Source: Paraburkholderia solitsugae (GTDB taxonomy: Bacteria > Pseudomonadota > Gammaproteobacteria > Burkholderiales > Burkholderiaceae). From it: a DNA stretch of 64,000 nt. A program made the translations under genes and the position numbers. A model generated the notes under the pieces. It had not been told where the DNA came from. It did no database searches and was given only the letters and a program-made list of their open reading frames with translations. Where the stretch lies: assembly GCF_013177695.1 (NCBI RefSeq), contig NZ_WOEY01000027.1:1-64000 (forward strand), written 5' to 3'. Numbering within the stretch: the stretch's first letter is position 1; every line of letters starts with the position of its first letter. This document shows positions 17,021-26,292 of the stretch, in pieces.

Positions 17021-17983
17021 TCATGCCGCCAACCGGTGCTCATAGTACGGTCGGTCTCTGTCATCAAGAATTGCGTACAGCGCCGCCAAGTCCGAAGCAT
17101 CCGGATTCAACCAGGCGTCGATATTCTCGGGCTTAATTGGGATAATGCAACGGTCATGGCCGGCGGCCGCAACTTCCGGTGGAGGCTCATCTGTAATGGC
17201 AGCAAAGGACAGGAGGTCCGGCTCGCCGGGCGCCGACCATCGGGACCACAGGCAAGCGACGAGCATGTCGTGAGCGGGGTTGGGTTTGAACTCAAGCACT
17301 ACATTCTCGTCTTTCTCCCCTTCGGCAAGCTCCTGGCCCTCCATCTTGGCACGGCTGACGTTTTCATAAAACGCGTTGACGACAAGGATGCCGTGCAAAT
17401 AGCCGAATAGTGGCTTCCAAAAACCTTCGAGGTTGTCGCGCCGAGCGTTGTAGGTGCCGGGATATTTAAAGTCGTACGAGGCAGGCTTGCCAGCAATGCG
17501 GCATTGATAACGCATCGGTTTAATGACGCGTTGGCCGTCTTCCATCACCATCACGGGCGCATAGTGCCCGGGGAAGATGCGTGAATCGCGGGCCTTGGGC
17601 TCAGTCCGCTGAATGTCCTCAAGTTTGCCGCGGGTCCACTCGATTTTATCGGTGGCGATTCGCTGGCTTTCGGCGGCCGCCTTCGTGACCCTCGTCTGAA
17701 GTGTGCGTTCTGCGTCAGCCAGTCGCTTGCGCTGCTTGAAAAGGTCTTGCTCAAGCTTCGACGTCTGTTCGGCGTTGAACTTTTCAATGAGAGATTTGAT
17801 TTCTCGCTCGGCTTCGGTATGGGGTTGAGCAAACGCGTCCTCCATTGCTTTCGGCACTTTTGCCTTGCTGGTGCCCTCTGCGCGTTCGAAGAACAGGCGT
17901 GCGAACTCGTGAATGTCCATCAGAGCGCCGAAAGTGCGCACAAACTTCCGGTAGTCCGCCAGAATCTGAGCCGAGTAGCACAT
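17021..17983 (-). CDS. SRAP-domain abasic-site protein (YedK/HMCES family) with a helical insertion
   Basis: 320 residues, longer than YedK (about 220). It begins MCYSAQ: after Met removal, Cys2 forms the covalent bond with abasic sites in single-stranded DNA. The core includes YNARRDNLEGFWKPLFGYLH (catalytic Asn region), LWSRWSAPGEPDLLSFAAIT and PAHDML (active-site His). Between residues about 40 and 130 lies an extra charged helical region (EREIKSLIEKFNAEQ to QTRVTKAAAESQRIATDKIE), likely coiled coil. GGAGGCGTCC precedes the ATG. It is divergent from the receiver gene and near the SOS mutasome, which fits a role with damaged DNA. Confidence 0.88.
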   Translation of the reverse strand: MCYSAQILADYRKFVRTFGALMDIHEFARLFFERAEGTSKAKVPKAMEDAFAQPHTEAEREIKSLIEKFNAEQTSKLEQDLFKQRKRLADAERTLQTRVTKAAAESQRIATDKIEWTRGKLEDIQRTEPKARDSRIFPGHYAPVMVMEDGQRVIKPMRYQCRIAGKPASYDFKYPGTYNARRDNLEGFWKPLFGYLHGILVVNAFYENVSRAKMEGQELAEGEKDENVVLEFKPNPAHDMLVACLWSRWSAPGEPDLLSFAAITDEPPPEVAAAGHDRCIIPIKPENIDAWLNPDASDLAALYAILDDRDRPYYEHRLAA

Positions 17984-18127
17984 GGACGCCTCCGTTTCCT
18001 GCTCCCATGATACGCATTCTCCGGAACAGGGCGAGCGCCACGAATATGCGATTTGGATGACAGGCCGCGTGAAACTTTAGCCGGCATCAAGCTGCCAAAG
18101 AACAAGTGGTGTCTCGGACATTTGGGT

Positions 18128-18517
18128 ATGGCAAGCGTGCTGCTGGTAGACGACGACGCGGAAGCCCTTGCAGCATGGGCGGCGAACTGTATCGCAGGCG
18201 GATTTCAGGTGAAGACGGCGAGCGACGGCAAGTCAGCATTGGCAATGTTCATCGAATCCCCTGTAGACATAGTGGTCGCCGACTGGCGCATGCCGGTGAT
18301 GTCGGGGAGCGAACTGTGTCACCGATTGCGCACTCTCCCCGGATTGGCTGACGTTGCTTTCATATTGGTTTCCGGAGAACCCAGCCCGCCGGCCTTCATC
18401 AGCTACGATGGTTTCCTTCGCAAGCCCGTAGATGGGCAAATTTTACTGAGCACGATGCGACGGCTGCTGACAGAACACGCAACCCATCGAGAGCAACGGC
18501 GCGGCGGAACAACGTAG
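18128..18517 (+). CDS. Single-domain response regulator (receiver protein)
   Basis: 129 residues consisting of one receiver domain: acidic pocket Asp8/Asp9 in LLVDDD, phosphoacceptor Asp52 in VVADWRMPVMSG, and conserved Lys99 in FLRKP. No output domain follows, so it acts through protein contacts or as a phosphate sink. No histidine kinase is encoded near it; the partner must lie elsewhere. The start MASVLLVDDD is placed at the usual family position, although the frame is open further upstream. It converges with imuC. Confidence 0.85.
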   Translation: MASVLLVDDDAEALAAWAANCIAGGFQVKTASDGKSALAMFIESPVDIVVADWRMPVMSGSELCHRLRTLPGLADVAFILVSGEPSPPAFISYDGFLRKPVDGQILLSTMRRLLTEHATHREQRRGGTT

Positions 18518-18598
18518 TCATAGGACCGTCCGGTGCTGCGTATGAAACGAGCCCAACCCCAGTTCGTGATAGGGAGGCACCCACATTGCGGTGCCGCG

Positions 18599-21500
18599 TC
18601 AGCAAAAATTCCTGCTCGCTGTCGTCAGACTACCCAGCAGAGGTGACATGTCGACAAGCCGCTGTGCGACCAGATGTCGAACCTCTCCTTGACACTGCCA
18701 GGTCCCGTACACCGCAAGTAGAGATGCGCCCAGCGCCTCTTTCCGCTGTTTCTCAAAGAGGCTCGGCCAGATGATGACATTCACGTTGCCCGTCTCGTCT
18801 TCCAAAGTAACGAAAAGCACACCCTTTGCTGTACCCGGACGCTGCCGCACGGTAACAAGCCCGCAGCCTCGTGCGAGTCGCCCGTCGCGATAGGTGCGCA
18901 GAGTCGATGCTGGCATCAGGCGGTTTGCAAGCAACTGCGGCCGCAGCAGTTCAAGCGGATGCCGGCCTAGCGTCAGACCAACTGACCGATAGTCCGCGAC
19001 AATATCGTGAGCTTCCGTCGGCGCGCCGAGCCCGGGAGTTTCGTCCTCAACGGTTGCTGCGGCGAGCATGTCCTTGTCCGGAACAGCAGCGACGGACTGC
19101 CATAGCGCTTCACGACGATTGCCGGCAAGCAGGGCCAATGCGTTGGCGTCAGCGAGTACGTGAAGGTCCTTCCGGTCAAGTTGTGCGCGTCGAGCCATAT
19201 CTTTGACGCTCTCGAAGGACCGAACCGCGCGCGCGTTCTCAATGCGTTCCGCAGCGCCGTCCTTCATACCGCGAAGCAAAGACAAGCCGAGTCGCACTGC
19301 TGGTCGCTCAATGTCGACGAGCTTGACCAATGCTGAGTCCCAACCGCTCACGGTCACATCAACTGGCAGGACCTTGACTCCATGTCGCTGTGCATCCTGC
19401 ACGAGTTGTGATGGTGAATAGAAGCCCATGGGCTGCGAGTTCAACATGGCAGCAAGAAACGCCTCAGGCTCGTGGCACTTCAGCCAGCTGCTCGCATAGA
19501 CGAGCAATGCGAAACTGGCCGCGTGACTCTCTGGAAAACCATATTCACCGAAACCTTTAATCTGCTCGAAGATACCCTCAGCGAAAGCCAGGTCGTAGCC
19601 GCGCTCCTGCATCCCGTTGACGATGCGGTCGTAGTATTTTTCGAGGCCGCCTTTCCGTTTCCACGCGGCCATCGCGCGACGCAGTTGGTCAGCCTCGCCG
19701 GCGGTGAAGCCCGCGGCAAGAATTGCAACCTGCATCACCTGCTCCTGAAAAATCGGAATGCCGAGAGTCCTGCCCAAAGCAGTCTTCAATGCTTCGCTCG
19801 GATAGGTTACTGGCTCGAATCCCTGACGGCGTTGCAGATACGGATGCACTGCACCGCCCTGAATCGGACCCGGCCGGACAATGGCGACTTCGATGACGAG
19901 GTCGTAGAACGTGCGAGGTTGCATCCGCGGCAACATCGACATCTGGGCACGCGATTCAATCTGGAAAACGCCGACAGTATCGGCAGCCGAAATCATCTCG
20001 TACGTCTTCGGGTCCTCTGCCGGAATGTCCTGCATTTCAAAGCGCTCGCCACGCTGCTCGGAGACAATATCGAGCGTGCGCCGGATAGCTGAGAGCATGC
20101 CAAGTGCAAGCACGTCGATTTTTAGAAGCCCTAGCGCCTCGAGGTCGTCCTTGTCCCATTCGATAACGCTGCGGTCAGCCATTGCCGCATTCTCGACCGG
20201 CACGAGTCGCGTGAGCTTCCCTCGGCTGATGACAAAACCGCCCGAATGCTGTGACAGATGGCGCGGGAATCCGAGTAGCTGCGACGCCAGTTTCGCCCAC
20301 GCCTGGATAAGGGGTTTCTCCGGGTCAAGACCGGACTCGGCGAAGCGCTTGAGCAGGTCCTGACTCGTGTCGAACCAGTGATGGCTTTTCGCGACCAGGT
20401 CAACTATCTGCGGGTCAACGCCAAGCGCCTTGCCAGTTTCGCGCAGCGCGCCGCGGGGGCGATACGTCGAAACGGCGGCAGCAATCGCAGCCCGGTCGCG
20501 GCCGTATTTTTTGTAGATGTACTGGATGACCTCTTCGCGCCGTTGATGTTCGAAATCGACATCGATGTCTGGCGGCTCACCACGCTCTTTCGAGATGAAG
20601 CGCTCAAAAAGCATGCTGCCTCGAGCCGGGTCGACCTCAGTGATTCCGAGGCAAAAACAGACCGCGGAATTGGCCGCCGAGCCACGACCCTGGCAAAGGA
20701 TGTGCTGGCTACGTGCAAAGCGCACGATGTCGTACACCGTGAGGAAGTACGCTTCATATTGCAGGTCCGCTATGAGGTCTAGTTCGTGCTCAATCTGCTC
20801 CTGGACCTTGTGCGGGATTCCCGACGGAAAGCGTCGTTGGGCACCGATGTACGTCTCTTGCCGCAGGTACGCCGCCGACGTGAAGCCGGCTGGCACCAAT
20901 TCGTCTGGGTACTCGTAACGGAGCTCATCAAGAGAAAATGTGCAGCGGCAAGCGATATCAACCGTTGCGGCAAGTGCTTCGTCTGGATACAAATTCGCGA
21001 GTCTCAGCCGGGAGCGGAGATGTTGCTCTGCATTGGGCGCAAGGTCGTAGCCGCATTCATGGACAGGCTTGCCAACCCTGATGGCCGTCATCGTGTCCTG
21101 CAGAGGCTTTCGCGAGCGCACGTGCATGACCACATGGCCAAGCGCGACAACAGGCACGTCCTGACTGCGGGCGACGAATTCCACCGCGCCCCGATGAATA
21201 TCGTCCATGGCACGTTGGTGCATCACGAGGCCTACCCAAGCCCGCCCAGTGAAGGTGTCATCGAGCCACTCGACCTGTGCCGCAAGAACATCTTCCTTTG
21301 CCGGAAAATCGGGCACGAGAATGGCAAGACAATCTGGCATGCCGAGCAGATGCCGGTTTTCCTTGTCGGGTCGGGACAGGTCCTGCGGAGTGAGACGATA
21401 TTCGCCTTTTGGTGCGCGCGTGCGGGCCAGCGTAATCAGTTCAGACAGGTTGCCGTATCCCTCGCGATTTCTGGCCAGAAGAATCAGCCCGAACGCAGGC

Positions 21501-21748
21501 GAACCGTCAGCGTTCGCCAGGCGGAAGTAAGAGCCAACGATAAACGGCAGCTTTGCTTTCTTCGCCGCAACGTGCGCGCGCACGACGCCCGCCAGCGAGC
21601 ACTCATCGGTTACCGCCAGAGCTGAATACCCCAGTTGCGCCGCACGCTCGGACAGCTCTTCTGCGTGAGAAGCCCCGTGTAAAAACGTAAAGTTCGAAAA
21701 GCAGAAAAGCTCGGCATATGCCGGCAGCATGGTGAACGAAGAATCCAT
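18599..21748 (-). CDS. dnaE2: Error-prone DNA polymerase III alpha subunit ImuC/DnaE2
   Basis: 1049 residues, usual for the family. The PHP domain starts with FSNFTFLHGASHAEELSERA and LAVTDECSLAGVVRAH. The catalytic aspartates of C-family polymerases are in PPDIDVDFEHQRREEVIQYI. The finger and tail regions (HLSQHSGGFVISRG, GFGEYGFPESHAASFALLVY) match ImuC. It carries out error-prone translesion synthesis after DNA damage, recruited by ImuB. The start lies 6 bases after the imuB stop, so the three genes form one operon under the LexA box at 23878-23893. Confidence 0.95.
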   Translation of the reverse strand: MDSSFTMLPAYAELFCFSNFTFLHGASHAEELSERAAQLGYSALAVTDECSLAGVVRAHVAAKKAKLPFIVGSYFRLANADGSPAFGLILLARNREGYGNLSELITLARTRAPKGEYRLTPQDLSRPDKENRHLLGMPDCLAILVPDFPAKEDVLAAQVEWLDDTFTGRAWVGLVMHQRAMDDIHRGAVEFVARSQDVPVVALGHVVMHVRSRKPLQDTMTAIRVGKPVHECGYDLAPNAEQHLRSRLRLANLYPDEALAATVDIACRCTFSLDELRYEYPDELVPAGFTSAAYLRQETYIGAQRRFPSGIPHKVQEQIEHELDLIADLQYEAYFLTVYDIVRFARSQHILCQGRGSAANSAVCFCLGITEVDPARGSMLFERFISKERGEPPDIDVDFEHQRREEVIQYIYKKYGRDRAAIAAAVSTYRPRGALRETGKALGVDPQIVDLVAKSHHWFDTSQDLLKRFAESGLDPEKPLIQAWAKLASQLLGFPRHLSQHSGGFVISRGKLTRLVPVENAAMADRSVIEWDKDDLEALGLLKIDVLALGMLSAIRRTLDIVSEQRGERFEMQDIPAEDPKTYEMISAADTVGVFQIESRAQMSMLPRMQPRTFYDLVIEVAIVRPGPIQGGAVHPYLQRRQGFEPVTYPSEALKTALGRTLGIPIFQEQVMQVAILAAGFTAGEADQLRRAMAAWKRKGGLEKYYDRIVNGMQERGYDLAFAEGIFEQIKGFGEYGFPESHAASFALLVYASSWLKCHEPEAFLAAMLNSQPMGFYSPSQLVQDAQRHGVKVLPVDVTVSGWDSALVKLVDIERPAVRLGLSLLRGMKDGAAERIENARAVRSFESVKDMARRAQLDRKDLHVLADANALALLAGNRREALWQSVAAVPDKDMLAAATVEDETPGLGAPTEAHDIVADYRSVGLTLGRHPLELLRPQLLANRLMPASTLRTYRDGRLARGCGLVTVRQRPGTAKGVLFVTLEDETGNVNVIIWPSLFEKQRKEALGASLLAVYGTWQCQGEVRHLVAQRLVDMSPLLGSLTTASRNFC

Positions 21749-21754
21749 GGCGTG

Positions 21755-23224
21755 TCATCCGAACAGGCCGTGGAGAAACCACCGCTGGTCTTCTTCTGCG
21801 TCGCGACTGCTGACGCGCTCACGGTAAATCCAGAAGCAGCTCTGGTCTTCACCTTGTGCGACGAAATAGTCGCGTGTCACCAGTTCACTATCAAACCAGC
21901 CGGCTTCGATGCGTTCACCCGGCGACACCATGCGCAGCGGCGACCCGTAGAACGGCCGATGTTTTCGCATCAGCAGGCGCACGGGTTTTTCCAGCAGCCA
22001 GGTTGGTCGCGGAAGGCCCTCAGGCAGTGCGGTGCCTTTAGACCGGCTCGCAACGGGGACCCATCGATTTGCAATCTCAGGCCGGTAATCCGCAGTCGGT
22101 GCAGGCCGAAGTACGTTTTCATCACCAAGTCGTGCGACCAGCAATTCGACCAGACGTGCGTGCTCCTCGGCCGAGCCACCAGGCTCCGGAAACAGGGTGT
22201 CCGATGCAGGTACCGCCGGTTGCACGTTCGATGCATCGAGTCGCAGCGCGATGACAGGCGCAGTCAGTTCAATCCGGCCAAGGCGTTCCTTGACGAGCCG
22301 TACAAGATGGTCCTCGCGCCACGTCGGCTCGCCGAGCGCAATCTCGATTGCCGTAGGGACTACCGCCTGCCTGCCGCGCTCATGCTCCAGCAAAAGCGTC
22401 GCGCCCGTTAGTGCCAGTTGCTTTGCGCACAACCAGCCACAAAGCTGCACGATGAGGCGATGCGCGCCGAAGAGCGCCGCTTCCGCATGCTCGATACGGT
22501 CGGGCATTTCAATGCGGGCAGAAAACGTTGGAGGCAATTCCAGCCAGTCAAACAGCTCCGGCGCCGTGCCGAAAGCGCGGTCCAGCGAATCGAGCAGGTG
22601 CTCGCCGCAACGGCGCTGCAGCCCGGCACGCGGCAGTCGTCGCACGTCAGCAATCGTTTCGCAACCAAGTCCTGAGAACCAGTCTCCAAACGGCCGCACC
22701 TCCGGCACTGACAGCAGCGGCAATGCGGAAAGTTGCCGCTCAAGCGAGTCAATCTTGAGTACGCGCCGGTTCTTGTGCTTCGCTAGTAGCCACGCGCCCT
22801 GACCAGTTGGTGCGGCACTTATCCGCGCGGTCAGTCCAATGGCTTCGAGTATCGCTTTCGCCTGCCGACAGACAGCGAGTAGTCCACCAAACAGACGCAG
22901 ACTTGCGCCGATGTCTACTACGACAACAGCCTCTTCGAGCACCGCGACATCGGGCGAGAACTGCATGAGCGCCACTGCCACTTCGCGTTGCGTGGCATGT
23001 TCACGGCCGACGTCGCGCTCGTACATCTCTACCTCTGGCGCGAGCGTCAACACACCGCCGCGCTTCATGCCAACCCGCACGCCCGCAGACCTGGCTACCC
23101 CGTCTGCGATGAGTACCTTGTCCCTGTCCAGGACCACGCAGCCGCGTGCGGGCTCAGGCAGCCACCTTGGTCGGAAGACCTCGAGCTGCAACCGGGGCAG
23201 GTGAACGGCGAGAAATACGCGCAT
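21755..23224 (-). CDS. imuB: ImuB, inactive Y-family polymerase of the mutasome
   Basis: 489 residues. It begins MRVFLAVHLPRLQLEVFRPR, where active Y-family enzymes carry catalytic acids; here they are missing, as in ImuB. The family fold follows, with KHKNRRVLKIDSLERQLSALP and GLGCETIADVRRLPRAGLQR. ImuB bridges ImuA, ImuC and the sliding clamp. The start lies 71 bases inside the 3' end of imuA, so the genes overlap in different frames and are probably translationally coupled. Confidence 0.93.
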   Translation of the reverse strand: MRVFLAVHLPRLQLEVFRPRWLPEPARGCVVLDRDKVLIADGVARSAGVRVGMKRGGVLTLAPEVEMYERDVGREHATQREVAVALMQFSPDVAVLEEAVVVVDIGASLRLFGGLLAVCRQAKAILEAIGLTARISAAPTGQGAWLLAKHKNRRVLKIDSLERQLSALPLLSVPEVRPFGDWFSGLGCETIADVRRLPRAGLQRRCGEHLLDSLDRAFGTAPELFDWLELPPTFSARIEMPDRIEHAEAALFGAHRLIVQLCGWLCAKQLALTGATLLLEHERGRQAVVPTAIEIALGEPTWREDHLVRLVKERLGRIELTAPVIALRLDASNVQPAVPASDTLFPEPGGSAEEHARLVELLVARLGDENVLRPAPTADYRPEIANRWVPVASRSKGTALPEGLPRPTWLLEKPVRLLMRKHRPFYGSPLRMVSPGERIEAGWFDSELVTRDYFVAQGEDQSCFWIYRERVSSRDAEEDQRWFLHGLFG

Positions 23225-23861
23225 GGTGCGAAAACAGGACAGGTGTTGGTTGAAGTGGAATGGACAGAGGCTCTGCGCGTGCTGGACCTCGTCGCTTCGT
23301 AATGTCGACGGTCAGACCGTCCCGTTCTGGCCTGAGCGCCAGTCTTAAAACCGCTGGAGAGGCATCCTGTGCTGACGCCAGCGGGCGGACCATGAAGAAC
23401 AACGTTTCCGAAGACTGTGCTGCGAGATGCAGTCTTCGCAGCGAAGAGGTCTGAACGTATTGCGCCCAGAACAGCAGTGCACCGCAACTGCCGGCGCGCA
23501 GAATCTGCTCTGCTGCCCACAATGCGTCCGCTGTCTTCGAGGCCCGAATCTGCATCAGTTGCTCAGGGGAAAGGCCGATGTACTCAAGGCCAAGTCCGTT
23601 CGGAACATGCGGCGGTTGCACCATCGCAACCGGTCGCTTGCCCAGCTCGCTAAGCGCAGGGCGCAGCAGCCGCATCTCACCCACGCCGGCCTGCTGGACA
23701 AGCAGGTCAACGAGCGCGCCAATAGGCCATCCGCCGCCAGGCAATTCTGCCGACAGCGCCGCATATCCAGTCTCGACCGTACGGCCGCGGCCACGCGCAA
23801 GCTGCGACGCCCGCCACAAGGACGGGTGAATTGCTTCCGGAATGGGGGACGGGACAGTCAT
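23154..23861 (-). CDS. imuA: ImuA, RecA-like mutasome subunit
   Basis: 235 residues. ELPGGGWPIGALVDLLVQQA opens a RecA-like core without a complete Walker A, then MLRPALSEL-type and LRRLHLAAQSSETLFFMVRP segments typical of ImuA. It works with ImuB and ImuC in damage-induced mutagenesis. It is the first gene of the operon; its ATG is 17 bases from the LexA box, so repression by LexA and SOS induction are expected. Confidence 0.9.
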   Translation of the reverse strand: MTVPSPIPEAIHPSLWRASQLARGRGRTVETGYAALSAELPGGGWPIGALVDLLVQQAGVGEMRLLRPALSELGKRPVAMVQPPHVPNGLGLEYIGLSPEQLMQIRASKTADALWAAEQILRAGSCGALLFWAQYVQTSSLRRLHLAAQSSETLFFMVRPLASAQDASPAVLRLALRPERDGLTVDITKRRGPARAEPLSIPLQPTPVLFSHHARISRRSPAPVAARGLPTKVAA

Positions 23862-23877
23862 TGGATTGCGAAAATAC

Positions 23878-23893
23878 CTGTATGGATGTACAG
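23878..23893. promoter_or_regulatory. LexA box (SOS operator)
   Basis: CTGTATGGATGTACAG is a CTG-N10-CAG site matching 13 of 16 positions of the E. coli LexA consensus. It lies between the divergent imuA and the 23949-24233 gene and can control both. Confidence 0.9.
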
Positions 23894-23948
23894 TATCCTA
23901 CACGGATTTTCGTAGCGGCGAACAGACACTTTTTTCGGGAGACGCTCC

Positions 23949-24233
23949 ATGGATATGCGCGTTCGCAAGCCAGTCAGCCATCCAATGCCCGAGATTGCGG
24001 GGTTCGTCGCAGACATGAAAGCGGCGTTTGGCGAGCAGGAAATAGATGAAGCCATTCGCCGCGGCAAGGCGGGAGAGTCGACGTTTTATGCACGCGAAAA
24101 TGGGCGCGCTGTCGGCACGCCGACGCCTGCTAAACCCGACGTCTGGCTTGTTGACCGCTCAGTGCGCGACCGTCACTACTGCGCAGGGTGCGACGGCTCC
24201 TGCGTCGGCACCACGAATTCCTGCCGTACTTAA
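23949..24233 (+). CDS. Small protein divergent from imuA, probably SOS-controlled
   Basis: 94 residues from an ATG with GGGAGA upstream. The middle part (ADMKAAFGEQEIDEAIRRGK, then GESTFYARENGRAVGTPTP) is soluble and charged. The C-terminus has cysteines (HYCAGCDGSCVG) that could bind a metal. The start is 55 bases from the LexA box shared with imuA, so SOS induction is expected. No known family recognised. Confidence 0.65.
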   Translation: MDMRVRKPVSHPMPEIAGFVADMKAAFGEQEIDEAIRRGKAGESTFYARENGRAVGTPTPAKPDVWLVDRSVRDRHYCAGCDGSCVGTTNSCRT

Positions 24234-24260
24234 AACCGGACGCAAACAGAGGGAGAGGTC

Positions 24261-24578
24261 ATGCTTCGATTTTTGGGCGCGGGCGCAATACTGCTTGCAA
24301 CGGCTTCCACCGGGCTGGCGGGCGAGCACTACGTCGAAATCTGGAATCCGCCTGAAGCCCGACTGATGCATCCACCGGCGAATGGCAAGCCTAAGTCAGA
24401 CAAAGCGTCACTCCTCTCGCGCCACACGCCGAAAGCAACACCACGCCGGGTTGCTGACCCGGTTGCGAAGTCGGTTCCGAGCGCACGCGCCGGAGCTAGC
24501 CCTACGAAACCTATGACTGCGCAGCCGACGAACATCCCTAGAATCATGACGCCAGAGGGTAATGTCCTGCGAGTTTAA
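24261..24578 (+). CDS. Small exported basic protein
   Basis: 105 residues. The signal peptide MLRFLGAGAILLATASTGLA is followed by GEHYVEIWNPPEARLMHP and a basic, proline/alanine-rich, probably disordered tail. GGGAGAGGTC lies before the ATG. It follows the preceding gene by 27 bases on the same strand and may share its SOS-linked transcript. Function unknown. Confidence 0.55.
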   Translation: MLRFLGAGAILLATASTGLAGEHYVEIWNPPEARLMHPPANGKPKSDKASLLSRHTPKATPRRVADPVAKSVPSARAGASPTKPMTAQPTNIPRIMTPEGNVLRV

Positions 24579-24980
24579 GTTCGACGACATGCCAGTCAGG
24601 GTGATTCGATGATGGGAGGCGACCGCCTGTCGCAGTAATCTCGCTCGGATACGTCGGCGCCGCGGACGTTTGGCCGGCCGTTCCACTCATTTTGCTGTAA
24701 AGCGTCGCATGGAAGCTGACTCGAGCGCACGCGTCTCCAACTATCAAACTTTCGGATGATTCCAGCGGCCGACATGGACGCTCGGTACGCACCAGATTGG
24801 CGCGTTCCTAAAGTTCGTGGTGGACGCGTTGCGCCGGGCGTGCTCTGGAGAAGGGCGCTCGGTTTGCGCAGACGATGCGGGACTAGATAACGATAGAATC
24901 GCGCGCCACCATGCGATAGTGACCCGCGATTCACGAGCGGCTAGCGTAGAGCAGAACGGCTCGCATTAGGTAGGCGCAAC
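24579..24980. other. Intergenic region, no convincing gene
   Basis: Several short minus-strand frames exist. The best, 24544-24792, has no ribosome site and overlaps the gene before it; I see nothing that can be supported. Confidence 0.4.
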
Positions 24981-25262
24981 TCAACCGCGACTGACACCCC
25001 CATGACTCGGCGGAGGTTCGTTTTTTTCGCGTTTGCCTCGTGATTCGTACTGTGCCAATTTTTTGGATGCTAGCTCGCGTCGCCGACTGAACTCCGCTTT
25101 TGTCCCTGGCTTACCCATGAAGCGGTCGAAAGCATGAGCCTGGACCCTTTTTCGCGGGTGCAGCAAAGTGCGTCTGAACAACCAAAACGACGCGACGGCG
25201 AACCCAATCGCTACGAAAGGAATGCCAAGGACAACGGCCACGTGCACGTAATTTGCGTTCAT
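24981..25262 (-). CDS. Small single-pass membrane protein
   Basis: 93 residues from ATG (MNANYVHVAVVLGIPFVAIG). One membrane helix (about residues 6-28, ending SFWLFRRTL) is followed by a basic cytoplasmic tail, RRRELASKKLAQYESRGKRE. A TTG further upstream would extend it. The family is not recognised. Just upstream on the same strand lies another short hydrophobic frame (25359-25466). Confidence 0.5.
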   Translation of the reverse strand: MNANYVHVAVVLGIPFVAIGFAVASFWLFRRTLLHPRKRVQAHAFDRFMGKPGTKAEFSRRRELASKKLAQYESRGKREKNEPPPSHGGVSRG

Positions 25263-25358
25263 CACATTACCCGAAGCCTGTAGTACGACACGAAGGCTGC
25301 GACGCCACAGAAAAGGGATGCCATAATTTGCGTCGTCCAACCGTAAGGAACTGTGATA

Positions 25359-25466
25359 TCACCCCCATTTTAGGCGACCAGGAGCAAACGCGCTCCATAA
25401 GACAAATGCGAGCGCGGCCATAATTGTGGAGACGAAAACGAGTACTTTGGCGATGCGGTCATATTT
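25359..25466 (-). pseudogene. Possible remnant of a small membrane protein
   Basis: The minus strand reads KYDRIAKVLVFVSTIMAALA, continues through a hydrophobic stretch and ends at a stop after 35 codons. It is helix-like but has only an internal ATG, so a decayed 3' end is most likely. Confidence 0.25.
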
Positions 25467-25724
25467 TTATTCGGCTATTAAATAGACAATTCGGCCGGGT
25501 CGCGTGCTGCATTTCCTTAAGTCTCGCCACCGATTCCAAGAGAAACTGAGGGGCACGGGCGGCACAGGAAGCAGTTTGAGAGGTTTAGGCCAGATTAACC
25601 CAGGGACAAGTGGCGCCATTGCGGCCGCCAAAACGGTGGGGCCATAGAACTCTAAAAAGTCACATTCAGGATTACGTCGGACGAAGAGCGCCAGTCGACT
25701 GACAATAACATCAAGCAGCAGGCG
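25467..25724. other. Intergenic region
   Basis: No frame, repeat or clear hairpin that I can support. Confidence 0.4.
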
Positions 25725-25922
25725 CTAATAAGCCCAGCCCTCCCTACGGCACTCACGCCCGGAGAGCATTCCGGTCAGCGCTCCTGAGCGAATCACCTCC
25801 ACCATCCTGTCCGGCAAGACCCCCTGTGACGTCTTCAAGTCTCCGGGCGCCCGCTCTGCTCTATCCGACAGGCATTTTTTATTCGCGCCTTGATGGGCAT
25901 GGCGATGGGAAAACTTCGGCAA
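25725..25922 (-). CDS. Possible small protein behind the AlpA gene
   Basis: 65 codons with a TTG start and no ribosome site. The C-terminal part (MVEVIRSGALTGMLSGRECR) is plausible protein but other frames are equally open. It is listed because small genes often follow alpA on P4-like elements. Confidence 0.2.
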   Translation of the reverse strand: MPKFSHRHAHQGANKKCLSDRAERAPGDLKTSQGVLPDRMVEVIRSGALTGMLSGRECRREGWAY

Positions 25923-25987
25923 GGAGGTACTTGCCGATTAGTCGGGCTCGGCCGTGAGGGAGAAAATCTCACGCGATGCTTGCCGCC

Positions 25988-26215
25988 TCATTTCGACCAC
26001 CCGCTCTGCGGCCAAGGCACGTTTCGACTTCCGGCAGCCACCAACCACTCAATCGCCCCGGCCGGATAGTTCTCCGCCCACTCTCTTGCCAGCAGTGCCA
26101 CAGCTTCCCACATCGTATTGGCACCAAAGGCACCTATCAGGAGGTGTGCCCTCAACCAGGAATCTTCTTGATAGGGAATGCGAATTGACGACTGCCTCAG
26201 CGCGCGCCGAGGCAA
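25988..26215 (-). CDS. Small hypothetical protein in the alpA operon
   Basis: 75 codons with a TTG start. The sequence WLRAHLLIGAFGANTMWEAV, then LAREWAENYPAGAIEWLVAA, is amphipathic and protein-like. It lies 77 bases behind alpA on the same strand. The exact start is uncertain. Confidence 0.4.
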   Translation of the reverse strand: MPRRALRQSSIRIPYQEDSWLRAHLLIGAFGANTMWEAVALLAREWAENYPAGAIEWLVAAGSRNVPWPQSGWSK

Positions 26216-26292
26216 TCCAACGAAGTCTCGGTAACGAGATGCCGGGCTCCCTGGAGGACTCTCAAACTAAGCCAGCGCCCGACAATTGCGCG

